55,107 nucleotides of DNA from an uncultured Prevotellaceae bacterium (GTDB taxonomy: Bacteria; Bacteroidota; Bacteroidia; Bacteroidales; Muribaculaceae): positions 1 through 55,107 of the forward strand of contig CAMVAP010000020.1 of the NCBI GenBank assembly GCA_947165485.1. Reading direction: 5' to 3'. Made by a program: the position numbers and the translations under genes. Shown here in pieces: positions 43,603 to 53,276 of the stretch (the stretch's first letter is position 1; every line of letters starts with the position of its first letter). Below the pieces are notes generated by a model. It was not told the origin of the DNA and did not search any database. It saw only the letters and a program-made list of their open reading frames with translations.

Positions 43603-46600
43603 TCATAGATTGAAGCGAACCTTGGGCGTACGGCGACAGATGTCGATAAAACGGCAATAGTTACAGCAACCCGACTTGGAATTATCGGGTGTTTGGGAGA
43701 ATTCACCGTCAAAGAGGGATTTAATCACCGCTGCCATACAGCCCACAAAGTCCTGGGCTATAGGGTCATTCATGGAAAAGACATATTGGGACTTGGATCT
43801 TGACTTGGGAGAACCCACAAGCACACCGCTGTCCTTCATCGAATCCACCTTGTAGATCACTGGCATGACCTGCTGCAACTCGGGATGCTCGGTCAGATAG
43901 GCATAACAGTAAAGGAAAAGCTGCAAGACTGCCTTGCGACGCTTGGCCCTAGTTCCGTCAAAGAGTTCAGGCAAGCCCTCAGCGCTGGAAAAGGTGGTCA
44001 CATCGCTACCCGTCTTGTAGTCCACGATGCGCACCGTGCCATCGGCCAACTTATCCACACGATCGGGCTTATAGGTAAAGTTAAACACCTCATCACCAAC
44101 ATGTAGCGCTGGCACATTGTGTTGTACCTCGCATTCCAGTACCGTGAACGGAGCCAATGCCTTATCGTAATCCAGCACAAACCTGACATAACTCTTGATG
44201 GTGTCCACTAGCATCAGGGCATCGCCCCTGAGCGGACGGGTATCGGTCGTCAACTGGTCCTCCGGGACATGCAAGTAGTGCCGCTTGATGTTGCGCTCAA
44301 TGACCTTGTCGAGGTGGCGCTTGATAAAGAAGTCGATCTCATCGGCTGTAAACGTGTGCGGCCCATCCTCATTCGTCCTGGGATGATAGCACTCGTTGAG
44401 GGTATCGTGGATGATGTTGCCAAACGTGCCCTTGTCCATGAAATCAGACAGTTCGTTGTCATCGCTCAATCGCTGAACATAGTGCAGATAGAACATCAAC
44501 GGACAATTGATATACTTGTTGATGGCACTGGCCGAGAGGTACTGGCCATCGGGGCGGGTATATCGATCTCGCAATACACCTTTTTGATTGGGAGCCTGGA
44601 TGGCTATGGGATTGGAGGTGTGAGGTTCCACGGTCATTTCCACATGCTCCATCTCCACATGGTAGATTTTCTCGAGCTGGGCAAGATAGCGGGACGGCTC
44701 GGTGGAACCTAACTTCTGAGCGCTGGAATCATAGATGAATGTGACATGACGTGAACGGTTGAGCAGGCGGTAGAAGTTAAATGCCACAATAGCCTCTTGC
44801 TGCTCAATGGTGGACATGCCGTAGGCGCGGCGTATGTAGTTGGGAATAAATGAGTTGACGCTGCGGTGACGCGGGAATATGCGCTCATTCATCGAGAGGA
44901 TGACAATGTTTTCAAAGTCCAGGCCACGGGTCTCCAGCAGACCCATGATCTGCAAGCCCTCAAGCGGCATACCCGTGAACGGGACCACCGAGCTGGCGGT
45001 GAGACGGTCGATGACATAGAAGAGCGTGGAAATATTGCGCTCAAAGGTCTGGCCATACTCATCTAGCGAAGACTTGAGCTGGTTGAGCACATCCATATAC
45101 ATGACCAGGAAAGCCTGCTGCAAGGGCAATTCCACGTCGTTATCATTTCCATCATCGGGCGTGGCAGCATCTTCCCGCTGCGCTTGCATCCGCTGCATCA
45201 GCAATTCACAGAACTCCAGCAGGTTACTCAAGTAATCACAGGATTGTGACTGAGCGTCTTCCAGGCGCTGGCTATCGATTGCGGGCTTGAAGATATTATT
45301 GAAAGACAAGTGCTCAAACTCGCTGGCTGGCACCCTGAAGCGATGGGTCGAGGCCAACTTATAGGTCATGGTCAGTGCCTCGCTCGTGAAGTGCGTCTTG
45401 ATGAGCGGATGGGACAGGATATCGTTCACATCCTCGCGGTAATAGGTCCACTCACCGTGTTCCTTGCTGGCCTGGTGATGCATCCGGGCCACGATGTGCA
45501 TCAACGACACGATGCCTGAACTGCGCAACGGGTAACCCAGTGTCACGTTGAGGCGTCCAACGTCATGCACCGAGTGCAACAGGGGCACCAGCAGACTCTC
45601 GTCGGGCAGGACAATGGCAGTGTCTATGCCTGGTTGGCGACCATGCATCATGAGCGATACCTCGTCAAAGGCCTGCTTGGCTTGCCCCACAGTCGAGGGA
45701 ACGGCCACCACCCTCATGCCGGGTCGATTCTCGTCAAGCGGCTCCAGCGGCTGAGCCTTGAAGCGGTGGCAATAGCCGTCAATCAGCAATGCACCCGGGT
45801 CATGCGGAGCGACCCGCAGCAGTTCTTTAATGCCGGCATTGTCCCACCAGAAGTCGGCCTTTTCTTGCTTGTTGAAGTGGTCAAAGAGTTTGACCTCGGC
45901 AGCCGACAGCACACCAAAGCCCACAAACACCAGACGGCTATACCGTGTCGATTCCGGTGGGCACTCGGCAGCCATGCGCAGCTGGCGACCTGGAGAAACG
46001 ACTCCCTTGTGATCAAGCACCTCATGATAGGCATCATAGATGGGTTTCAACACATTCCACAGACTCAAGAACTCCTGTTTCACTTTGCTCTCATCCCCTT
46101 GCCGTTCCTCGCCTGCCGTAGCTTTATCGTTGAGCCGCCACAAGCTGGCGTCGGCACGGGTATCAAAGAAGGCGGTGAACAGGTTTTCGCCAAATATACT
46201 CTTGACTTTGTCCTGCACTTCGCGGGTGAGATAGTTGCTGGTGATGTCATGGAGGTCTTCCAGATTCTGGTAGATCTCACCTGCATCGGCCAGCGATCGG
46301 TCTATATCATTGAAGTCGCTGATAATGAGCTGCGCCCAGTAGATAAAGCGGTCAAACTCCTGCGCTTGTTCTTTCATCTCCTGGCAATAGGCCTCATAGA
46401 GGGCAAACATCATCTCAATGTTGCTGGCGCTGGCCTTGCCGGTAAGCTCGGTGACAAAGTCATTGATCGAGGTGACACAGGGCATGAGGTGAGGCCTGGA
46501 GAGGCCCTGACGCATGTCGGCAGCGACCAACTGCTCCTGCAAGTAATGGAGAAAGAATTGGCCACCACGGCGGTTGGGAAAAACAAAACAATAATCCTCA

Positions 46601-46653
46601 AGGGATTGAGCCTCAAGGTAATGACGAGCCACTTGTCGCAGGAAGGGAGTCAT
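43603..46653 (-). CDS. AddB-like PD-(D/E)XK exonuclease
   Basis: A 1016-residue protein with an inactivated UvrD-like helicase body and a C-terminal RecB-type nuclease (motif VRIVDYKTGSDV; Asp and the K of YKTG about residue 880). Cysteines at CPLMFYLHYVQRL and at the end (GCCNYCRFIDIC) have the arrangement of the AddB iron-sulfur staple. It should work with an AddA helicase-nuclease in double-strand break processing; that gene is not in the window. It follows holB by 33 bases on the minus strand and probably shares its transcript. Confidence 0.85.
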   Translation of the reverse strand: MTPFLRQVARHYLEAQSLEDYCFVFPNRRGGQFFLHYLQEQLVAADMRQGLSRPHLMPCVTSINDFVTELTGKASASNIEMMFALYEAYCQEMKEQAQEFDRFIYWAQLIISDFNDIDRSLADAGEIYQNLEDLHDITSNYLTREVQDKVKSIFGENLFTAFFDTRADASLWRLNDKATAGEERQGDESKVKQEFLSLWNVLKPIYDAYHEVLDHKGVVSPGRQLRMAAECPPESTRYSRLVFVGFGVLSAAEVKLFDHFNKQEKADFWWDNAGIKELLRVAPHDPGALLIDGYCHRFKAQPLEPLDENRPGMRVVAVPSTVGQAKQAFDEVSLMMHGRQPGIDTAIVLPDESLLVPLLHSVHDVGRLNVTLGYPLRSSGIVSLMHIVARMHHQASKEHGEWTYYREDVNDILSHPLIKTHFTSEALTMTYKLASTHRFRVPASEFEHLSFNNIFKPAIDSQRLEDAQSQSCDYLSNLLEFCELLMQRMQAQREDAATPDDGNDNDVELPLQQAFLVMYMDVLNQLKSSLDEYGQTFERNISTLFYVIDRLTASSVVPFTGMPLEGLQIMGLLETRGLDFENIVILSMNERIFPRHRSVNSFIPNYIRRAYGMSTIEQQEAIVAFNFYRLLNRSRHVTFIYDSSAQKLGSTEPSRYLAQLEKIYHVEMEHVEMTVEPHTSNPIAIQAPNQKGVLRDRYTRPDGQYLSASAINKYINCPLMFYLHYVQRLSDDNELSDFMDKGTFGNIIHDTLNECYHPRTNEDGPHTFTADEIDFFIKRHLDKVIERNIKRHYLHVPEDQLTTDTRPLRGDALMLVDTIKSYVRFVLDYDKALAPFTVLECEVQHNVPALHVGDEVFNFTYKPDRVDKLADGTVRIVDYKTGSDVTTFSSAEGLPELFDGTRAKRRKAVLQLFLYCYAYLTEHPELQQVMPVIYKVDSMKDSGVLVGSPKSRSKSQYVFSMNDPIAQDFVGCMAAVIKSLFDGEFSQTPDNSKSGCCNYCRFIDICRRTPKVRFNL

Positions 46654-46686
46654 CGGTTCAGTAAGATATAATTAAGAGTTAGCAGT

Positions 46687-47817
46687 TTATTTCCTGATGA
46701 GGATGGAGAGGCGTATCGTGAGGTCAAACAGCACAAGCTTGGCATTGCCGTTGCCGGCGATGTCGGTGCTGGCGCGTTCCAGTTCGCTGGTGATGCCCTC
46801 CACGTTGCGCTCGTTGATAAAGGGCGAGAATCGGGTCGAGAAGGCCTCTTCCTCGCGGGTGAGGTAATTGAGTGCGGGATTGTGCATGTTGTAGATAAAA
46901 TTCTCGCGCACCTGCCGCACGGCATAGGCCAGGAAACGCCTTGCCTTCTCGCGCTTGAAGTCGGCAATGACATCGCTCCAGGCCTTGAGTTTGGACAAGT
47001 CATGCTGATAGGAGAGGCGCATCAGTTCGATAAAGCGATCCCTAAATTCATGGAACTCGCTGCCCGTCTGCACCATGCGCTCGGCCATCGTGACGTCACC
47101 GTCGGCAGGAGCGGCAAGAGCCAGGGCATCCTGCATGTCCATCCCGTAGCGGGATGCCAGGTACTGCGCCACCATCGGTGTGGATGGCTTGCGCAACTCG
47201 ATGCGCTGGCAGCGTGACAAGATGGTGCCCAAGATGCCCTTGACATTATCGCTCACGAGAATAAACTTACAGTCATCGTAGGGTTCCTCAATGAGCTTGA
47301 GCAACTTGTTGGCAGCCTCATCCTTCAACTTCTCGGGGAGCCACATGATCAGCACCTTATACTTGGCGGTATAGGCACTCAAGGTCATCTTGCGCATAAT
47401 GCTATCAGCCTCACGCACAAAGATTTGAGGCTGCGCATTATCATTTTTCAAGAGGGTAAGCCATGCCTGATAGTCCTCCACGGGATAGTTGGTGACAAAC
47501 TCGCGCCACTCGTCGATATAATCATTGGCGTCACAGGGGCTGTTACTGTCACCCTTGCGGTTGGTGAATGGGTAGCTGTAGTGGGTATCCACCTGGTTGA
47601 AGGACTGGTGCTGGCGGCACAGGGGGCACACGCCACACGAGTCCCCGTCAACATGGTTCTTGCAATGTAGGTACTGGGCCGCAGCCATCGCCAGGCCCAA
47701 CTTGGGTACACCAGGGTCACCATACAATAACAACGCATGTGGCAAACGGTCAGCATCAATCATCTGCCTGATCTGCCCTATCGCCTGCTCATTGCCTAAA
47801 ACTTCGCTGAATTTCAT
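46687..47817 (-). CDS. holB: DNA polymerase III delta' subunit
   Basis: A 376-residue clamp-loader subunit from the ATG at 47817 (MKFSEVLGNEQAIGQIRQMI); the longer frame to 47868 adds a tail without homology. The P-loop region is altered (YGDPGVPKLGLA), as often in delta'. The four-cysteine zinc module is present (CKNHVDGDSCGVCPLC). The sensor region LLKLIEEP and the RC motif (SRCQRIELR) follow. It loads the sliding clamp with DnaX. Confidence 0.92.
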   Translation of the reverse strand: MKFSEVLGNEQAIGQIRQMIDADRLPHALLLYGDPGVPKLGLAMAAAQYLHCKNHVDGDSCGVCPLCRQHQSFNQVDTHYSYPFTNRKGDSNSPCDANDYIDEWREFVTNYPVEDYQAWLTLLKNDNAQPQIFVREADSIMRKMTLSAYTAKYKVLIMWLPEKLKDEAANKLLKLIEEPYDDCKFILVSDNVKGILGTILSRCQRIELRKPSTPMVAQYLASRYGMDMQDALALAAPADGDVTMAERMVQTGSEFHEFRDRFIELMRLSYQHDLSKLKAWSDVIADFKREKARRFLAYAVRQVRENFIYNMHNPALNYLTREEEAFSTRFSPFINERNVEGITSELERASTDIAGNGNAKLVLFDLTIRLSILIRK

Positions 47818-47935
47818 GTTTTCCTTCTTCTTTGGGAGTGTAAAGATACTGCTTTTCTTCCAATCCACCTAACAGTATCACTTTTTTCGCTCAAAAAAAA
47901 CGGTCATCCTTGATGACTCAATCATTGAAATTTGC

Positions 47936-47943
47936 TAATTTTG
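47936..47943 (+). promoter_or_regulatory. Candidate -7 element of vsr
   Basis: TAATTTTG ends one base before an ATG at 47945 and seven bases before a second ATG at 47951, so transcription would begin at or next to the start codon. Confidence 0.5.
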
Positions 47944-47950
47944 CATGAAG

Positions 47951-48481
47951 ATGGCTGATAGGATGACACGGGAACAGCGGCATCGGTGCATGAGCCGCAT
48001 CAGGGGGCGCGACACCAAGCCCGAGCTGGTGGTGCGGCGATGGCTGTGGCGACAAGGGTACCGTTACCGCTTGTATGTAAAGTCATTGCCCGGGCGACCC
48101 GATATCGTGATGCGCAAGTGGCGCACCGTCATTTTTGTCAATGGATGTTTCTGGCACGGCCATGCGTGCAACAAGCGCCACCCAGCGACACATGCCGACT
48201 TCTGGCGAGACAAGATCTCCCGCAATCAGGAACGCGATGCTCGCAACCAAGCCTTGTTACAGGCCGCCGGCTGGCATGTAATCGTCATCTGGGAGTGTCA
48301 ACTGGCTCCCAAGAACCGTAGCCTCACGCTGCGTGAACTGGATGTCACCCTGAGCCGCATCGTGCTCAACGCCAACGGGGCCACACCATCTCGCTACCTC
48401 ACGCCCGATGAGGGACAAGACCAAACCCCTCTCGCCGCCGAGGCCGCAGTGCACTACACCACCACTTCATCAAGCAAATAG
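47951..48481 (+). CDS. vsr: Very short patch repair endonuclease (Vsr)
   Basis: A 176-residue protein (ATG 47951; the ATG at 47945 would add two residues but probably lies at or before the transcript start). Vsr nicks 5' to the T of T:G mismatches produced by 5-methylcytosine deamination. Motifs are RGRDTKPE, LPGRPDIVMRKWRTVIFVNGCFWHGHAC (the catalytic Asp and the zinc ligands), and WECQL. The last about 30 residues are a low-complexity tail. Vsr normally accompanies a cytosine-5 methyltransferase, and none is nearby. Confidence 0.93.
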   Translation: MADRMTREQRHRCMSRIRGRDTKPELVVRRWLWRQGYRYRLYVKSLPGRPDIVMRKWRTVIFVNGCFWHGHACNKRHPATHADFWRDKISRNQERDARNQALLQAAGWHVIVIWECQLAPKNRSLTLRELDVTLSRIVLNANGATPSRYLTPDEGQDQTPLAAEAAVHYTTTSSSK

Positions 48482-48503
48482 CGCTCATGATGAAAATATT
48501 GGT

Positions 48504-48511
48504 TATCTTTG
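48504..48511 (+). promoter_or_regulatory. Candidate -7 element of the acyltransferase gene
   Basis: TATCTTTG, 18 bases before the ATG at 48530; no clear -33. Confidence 0.45.
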
Positions 48512-48529
48512 CAAGCTAAATAACTCATC

Positions 48530-49660
48530 ATGGGAACTCAACACAACCATCTATACTCCCTGGGGACACTGCAACTGATAGCGGTAGTCACCATCGTCAT
48601 CGGCCACTTGTGGGTCAAGGACAGCACCTTCATGAACAGCGTGGGTGTGTCGTTCTGCTTCCTCTACAGCGGTTTTTTCACCGCCAAGGGGCATCGCTTT
48701 GACAAGTCCTACGGCCTGCGTGACCACGCACGTTTCATCTGGAACAAATTGGCCAAATTCTACCCCATGCACTTGCTGGCATTGGCCATCTGCATCACAG
48801 CCTTTGTATTCATGAGAGGACAGACCCTCATCGCCTTGAAGACGGTCTTCTTCCACCTGACCTTGCTGAGTCCCTGGTCATCCAATCCCGACATCTATTT
48901 CGGTTACAATGCTGTGGCATGGTGGATATGCGTCCTGTTCTTCCTTTACTTGATTTCACCGTTGATAATCAACACGCTGCGAGCCATGAAGCTAAGGTGG
49001 CAAGTGGTACTCATCGTGGGGTTGCTGCTGCTGGAATTCATCGCTGGTTACCGTCCTGACGAGCAGACCCCTAGCCTGCTGCTCAATTACTACCACATGT
49101 ATGAGTTTCCACCCATCAGGATACTGGATTTTGCCACTGGAGCCGTCTTGTATCACATCACCCAGAGTGCAGGATGGGCACGCTTGGCCAGCAAGCTCAC
49201 TCCCGGCATTTCCACCCTGATTGAGTTGGGCGGTATCGCACTGTTTGGTCTGCTATACTGGGTGGAAAAGACTTATCTTAATGGCGTGTGCTTCAGAGCA
49301 TTCTGCATCGAGGCACCCTCGGTCACCGTTCTGCTCATGACCTTTGTCCTGACAAGTCACCAGATGGGTCAAGTATCCAAATTGCTCTGCATCCAGCCGT
49401 TGAAGATCATGCAGCGATACACGTTTGAGATTTATCTACTGCAAGTGGGCATGTTCTTCCTCATGAAACCCCTATGTGAGAAGTTTGGAATCACCCAACA
49501 CGAGACCTTGCACTTCCTGGTGCAAAATGCCCTGTTATTGCTCGCAGCCTGGGCTACCCACCGCTATTATGTGACACCCCTGGCCCGGCTGCTCTCCATT
49601 TCATCACCGAGTGAAATCAAGCGCCAGGAACCAGTTGCACCCAAAAACATCGAATACTGA
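48530..49660 (+). CDS. Membrane acyltransferase, OafA/YrhL (acyltransferase 3) family
   Basis: A 376-residue protein with about ten hydrophobic segments. The N-terminal motif is YSLGTLQLIAVVTIVIGHLWV, with the family's conserved His in a membrane segment, then FSGFFTAKGHR-like SFCFLYSGFFTAKGHRF and AVAWWICVLFFLYLISPL. Such proteins O-acylate extracytoplasmic sugars or lipids. It is monocistronic here, so its acceptor cannot be inferred. Confidence in the family is good. Confidence 0.87.
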   Translation: MGTQHNHLYSLGTLQLIAVVTIVIGHLWVKDSTFMNSVGVSFCFLYSGFFTAKGHRFDKSYGLRDHARFIWNKLAKFYPMHLLALAICITAFVFMRGQTLIALKTVFFHLTLLSPWSSNPDIYFGYNAVAWWICVLFFLYLISPLIINTLRAMKLRWQVVLIVGLLLLEFIAGYRPDEQTPSLLLNYYHMYEFPPIRILDFATGAVLYHITQSAGWARLASKLTPGISTLIELGGIALFGLLYWVEKTYLNGVCFRAFCIEAPSVTVLLMTFVLTSHQMGQVSKLLCIQPLKIMQRYTFEIYLLQVGMFFLMKPLCEKFGITQHETLHFLVQNALLLLAAWATHRYYVTPLARLLSISSPSEIKRQEPVAPKNIEY

Positions 49661-49794
49661 CAAAATGAAAGTAAAACACAACACCCAAGTGCCTTTTTTC
49701 ACTTTTATATAGAGGAAAACTAGAGTTTGAAACAGCCTAGAAAATAGCGATTTTGATCGTGCTTCACACTCGCAAAAAAAGGTGCTTAAAATAT

Positions 49795-49825
49795 TTTGTC
49801 AGTAATAAAATAATGCCTAATTTTG
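49795..49825 (+). promoter_or_regulatory. Promoter of the citrate lyase operon
   Basis: TTTG (49795-49798), 19 bases, TAATTTTG (49818-49825), followed by a leader of about 140 bases. Confidence 0.75.
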
Positions 49826-49851
49826 AGCGCTAAATAAATGAACCAAGCTAT

Positions 49852-49889
49852 GCCTTAACCATTGACATCAACCTATCATGGCTTAAGGC
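49852..49889 (+). promoter_or_regulatory. Leader hairpin of the citrate lyase operon
   Basis: GCCTTAACCAT pairs with ATGGCTTAAGGC (one bulged C) around a 15-base loop, about 20 bases into the transcript. No terminator follows, so any regulatory role is unproven. The rest of 49661-49974 contains no frame. Confidence 0.5.
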
Positions 49890-49974
49890 CAGCGCAGGTA
49901 TTTTTAGCAACCGACTAATTGACAACATTAACGAACTTTTATTAATATTTTAAAAACGTTTTTTAACCTAAACA

Positions 49975-50256
49975 ATGGAGATCAAAACGGCAATGGCCGG
50001 AACGCTTGAATCCGGCGACATTTTCATCCAGATTGCGCCCAACGACAACGCTGGACTGCACATTGATCTTGACAGCACGGTGGCCTACCAGTTTGGCGAC
50101 CAAATCAAGAAAGTTATCACCGAGACCCTGCAGGGACTGGGCATTGACCAAGCCGAGGTGAAAGCCACGGACAAGGGAGCCCTGGACTGCACCATCCGCG
50201 CCCGCGTTACGGCTGCCGCCGTTCGCGCTACTGGCAAAGACGTGTGGGCCGACTAA
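49975..50256 (+). CDS. citD: Citrate lyase acyl carrier protein (gamma subunit)
   Basis: A 93-residue CitD. The prosthetic group (phosphoribosyl-dephospho-CoA) attaches to the Ser in AGTLESGDIFI (Ser13). The protein is the carrier arm of the CitDEF complex. The first gene of the operon, 36 bases before citE. Confidence 0.95.
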   Translation: MEIKTAMAGTLESGDIFIQIAPNDNAGLHIDLDSTVAYQFGDQIKKVITETLQGLGIDQAEVKATDKGALDCTIRARVTAAAVRATGKDVWAD

Positions 50257-50292
50257 TTAACACTGAAAACCATCTAAAACGAGAAAATTGTT

Positions 50293-51198
50293 ATGCAACG
50301 ACTCAGAAGAACAATGATGTTTGTCCCTGGTAACAACCCGGGAATGATGGCCGACGCTCACATCTACGGTCCCGATTCTATCATGCTCGACCTTGAGGAC
50401 TCTGTCACCATGGCCGAGAAGGACGCAGCGCGTCTGCTGGTTCACAACGCACTCAAGACCATCGACTACGGTAACACCGAGATGGTGGTACGCATTAATC
50501 CCCTGAGCACCCCCTATGGCAAGAAGGATGTTGAGGCTGTAGTAAAGGCTGGCGTTCACGTCATCCGCATGCCCAAGACCGAGACCGCCGAGGAGGTAGT
50601 TGAGCTTGAGCAAGAAATCATCAAGGTCGAGACCGAACTGGGATGCGTGGGACGCACCCAGATCATGGCCGCCATCGAGAGCACGCTGGGCGCACTCAAT
50701 GCCTATGCCATTGCTACCGCCAGCAAGCGCATGATGGGTATCGCCCTGGGCGCCGAGGACTACTGCGCTAACCTGAAGGCTCAGCGCACGACGGGTGACT
50801 CGCCCTTCTTCGGCATGGAGCTGCAAATGGCTCGTCAGTGCATCGTGACGGCTGCACGCGCTGCCGGCATCGACGCTCTGGACACCGTGTTCAGCAACCT
50901 CAACGACATGGACACCTTCCGTCGCGAGGTTGAGATGATTAAGGCTATGGGCTTTGACGGAAAGTCTATCATCAATCCTCGTCAAATCGAGGTTGTCAAT
51001 GAGATCTTCGCTCCCAAGGAGAAGGAAATCGAGAAGGCCAAGACCATCCTCGCTGCCATCAAGGAAGCTGAGAAGCGCGGTAGCGGCGTTATCGCCGTTA
51101 ACGGCAAAATGGTTGACCGCCCCGTGGTTATCAGAGCACAACGTACCATCGACCTGGCCATCGCGTCGGGCATCATGACAAAGGAGGACTTAGCATGA
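50293..51198 (+). CDS. citE: Citrate lyase beta subunit
   Basis: A 301-residue HpcH/HpaI-fold lyase. It cleaves citryl-ACP to acetyl-ACP and oxaloacetate. Motifs are RRTMMFVPGNNPGMM, IMLDLEDSV (metal-binding), VRINPLSTPYG and GKSIINPRQIE. The TGA overlaps the citF ATG (51195-51198). The family includes non-citrate lyases, but citD/citF fix the role. Confidence 0.96.
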   Translation: MQRLRRTMMFVPGNNPGMMADAHIYGPDSIMLDLEDSVTMAEKDAARLLVHNALKTIDYGNTEMVVRINPLSTPYGKKDVEAVVKAGVHVIRMPKTETAEEVVELEQEIIKVETELGCVGRTQIMAAIESTLGALNAYAIATASKRMMGIALGAEDYCANLKAQRTTGDSPFFGMELQMARQCIVTAARAAGIDALDTVFSNLNDMDTFRREVEMIKAMGFDGKSIINPRQIEVVNEIFAPKEKEIEKAKTILAAIKEAEKRGSGVIAVNGKMVDRPVVIRAQRTIDLAIASGIMTKEDLA

Positions 51199-52733
51199 AC
51201 AGTATCAAAGATAGAGCAGCCCAGATTGCAGAGGTTGCAAAGCAGATGAATAAGGCAGTCTATAACGACTCCACGGTGAAGAAAGATCCTACTCCCCGCT
51301 TTGAATTGCAGCACAAGTGCAACAAGGTGGTGACCCTCGAGGAAGCCATCAAGAAGAGCGGCCTGAAGGACGGTATGACCATCTCGTTCCACCACCACTT
51401 CCGCGGCGGTGACAAGGTGATCAACATGGTAGTTGCAAAGCTCGCCGAGATGGGCTTCAAGAACCTGACCCTGGCATCGTCGAGCCTTATCGACGTGCAT
51501 GAGCCCCTCATCGAGCACATCAAGAACGGCGTAATCACCCAGCTGCACACCAGCGGATTGCGCGGTGCCCTCGCTACCGAGGTATCGCATGGTCTGATGG
51601 AGAAGCCCGTCATCTTCCGCAGTCACGGTTCTCGCGGTTATGCCATCAAGAGCGGCGAGCTGCACATCGACGTCGCCTTCTTGGGCGCCTCGTCATGCGA
51701 CCCCATGGGTAACGCTGCTGGTTTCTCGACCAGCGAGAATGCCAAGAGCATCTGCGGTTCGCTGGGTTATGCCCTGCCCGATGCCAAGTATGCCGACCAC
51801 ACGATCATCCTGACCGATGACCTGGTGAACTATCCCAACCAGCACAACGCCATCAGCGAGGCCGACGTCGAGTTTGTCGTTGTCGTTGACTCGGTGGGTG
51901 ATTCGAGCAAGATTTCCTCGGGTGCCATCCGCGACACCAAGAATCCCCGCGACATCCTCCTGGCCAAGCAGGCTGCCAAGGTGGTCATGAACAGTGGCTA
52001 CTTTGAGAACGGCTTCTCAATGCAGACCGGTTCGGGCGGTGCTTCACTGGCCGTGACCAAGTATCTGCGTCAAGGCATGATCGACAAGGGCATCAAGGCC
52101 AGCTTCGCTCTGGGTGGTATCACCAGCCACATGGTCAAGCTGCATCAGGAGGGTCTCATTGGCCGTCTGATCGATGTTCAGTCGTTTGACAAGGTAGCTG
52201 CCGAGTCTCTGATGAACGACCCGTTGCACAAGTGCGTGTCGGCCAACGAGTATGCCGCCATGCTGGAGCCGGGTTCCGCAACCCACTTCCTGGATGTTGT
52301 CATCCTGTCGGCTCTCGAGGTTGACGTCAACTTCAACGTGAACGTGCTCGTTGGTAGCGACGGTATCATCCGTGGCGCCATCGGCGGTCACCCCGACACA
52401 GCACAGGATAGCGCCCTGTCCGTCATCGTTTGCCCGCTGCTGCGTGGCCGCATCCCCTGCGTCGTTGACGAGGTAACCACCCTGATCACCCCGGGCAGCA
52501 ACGTTGACGTTGTCGTTACCGAATACGGTATCGCCGTTAACCCCAACCGTCCCGAGATCAAGGAGCGTCTGGAAGCCGCTGGCCTGAATATCGTGGATAT
52601 CCACGACCTGGCCGCCAAGGCCCGCTCAATCATCGGCGATCCCGCTCCCCTGCCCTTCGGCGACAAGGTTGTCGGTGTTGTCATGAACCGCGACGGTTCG
52701 GTTCAAGATGTTATTAAGAACATCGTGGGCTAA
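51195..52733 (+). CDS. citF: Citrate lyase alpha subunit (citrate CoA-transferase)
   Basis: A 512-residue CitF that exchanges acetyl-ACP with citrate. Landmarks are GMTISFHHHFRGGDKV, SHGSRGYAI and QTGSGGASLAVTKYL. The length is typical. It starts in a 4-base overlap with citE, so translation is coupled. A 39-base gap then leads to citX. Confidence 0.97.
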   Translation: MNSIKDRAAQIAEVAKQMNKAVYNDSTVKKDPTPRFELQHKCNKVVTLEEAIKKSGLKDGMTISFHHHFRGGDKVINMVVAKLAEMGFKNLTLASSSLIDVHEPLIEHIKNGVITQLHTSGLRGALATEVSHGLMEKPVIFRSHGSRGYAIKSGELHIDVAFLGASSCDPMGNAAGFSTSENAKSICGSLGYALPDAKYADHTIILTDDLVNYPNQHNAISEADVEFVVVVDSVGDSSKISSGAIRDTKNPRDILLAKQAAKVVMNSGYFENGFSMQTGSGGASLAVTKYLRQGMIDKGIKASFALGGITSHMVKLHQEGLIGRLIDVQSFDKVAAESLMNDPLHKCVSANEYAAMLEPGSATHFLDVVILSALEVDVNFNVNVLVGSDGIIRGAIGGHPDTAQDSALSVIVCPLLRGRIPCVVDEVTTLITPGSNVDVVVTEYGIAVNPNRPEIKERLEAAGLNIVDIHDLAAKARSIIGDPAPLPFGDKVVGVVMNRDGSVQDVIKNIVG

Positions 52734-52772
52734 GCCACTTAACCCGAACCAATAAAACTATAAGCATCAGCG

Positions 52773-53276
52773 ATGGAGATTACGCTCGACGCCCTACTGC
52801 AAAGCCGTGACAACCGTCACCAGCTGCAACAGCAGTTGCTCCAGCAACACCCCGATGGCACTCTCGTGTGCCTGACGGTGGTGATGCCAGGAAGCGTCAA
52901 GCGTAATCTCTATTCGGTGGTGACCGCACAAGCAGCACTCACTACACTGCTCGACCGACTGGGCGAACATGTGATAGCAACCCGCGCAAGAGACTTGGTT
53001 ACTGGTTATGAGGCTTACCTCATTACCGACTTGCCGGTGCTTGAGGCCAAACGTGTGACATGTGACATCGAAGACAGCCACCCGTTAGGGCGGCTGTTCG
53101 ACATTGATGTCATGGGTGCCGATGGCACGCCCATCACCCGCCAGACGGTGGGCGGTGAACCGCGACGTTGCCTGTTGTGCGACCACGAGGCCCGCTGGTG
53201 TATGCGCAATCGCAGTCACTCGCAAGAGGAACTGATGGCACACATCCAACAGCTGATTGACGACTATGTACAATAA
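52773..53276 (+). CDS. citX: Holo-citrate lyase synthase (CitX)
   Basis: A 167-residue protein matching CitX, which transfers the prosthetic group from its triphosphate precursor to apo-CitD. The conserved GRLFDIDVMGADG segment and the CLLCDHEARWCMRNRSHS cysteine-rich segment are present. The start of the citC-citG gene (53266) overlaps its last 11 bases. Confidence 0.93.
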   Translation: MEITLDALLQSRDNRHQLQQQLLQQHPDGTLVCLTVVMPGSVKRNLYSVVTAQAALTTLLDRLGEHVIATRARDLVTGYEAYLITDLPVLEAKRVTCDIEDSHPLGRLFDIDVMGADGTPITRQTVGGEPRRCLLCDHEARWCMRNRSHSQEELMAHIQQLIDDYVQ

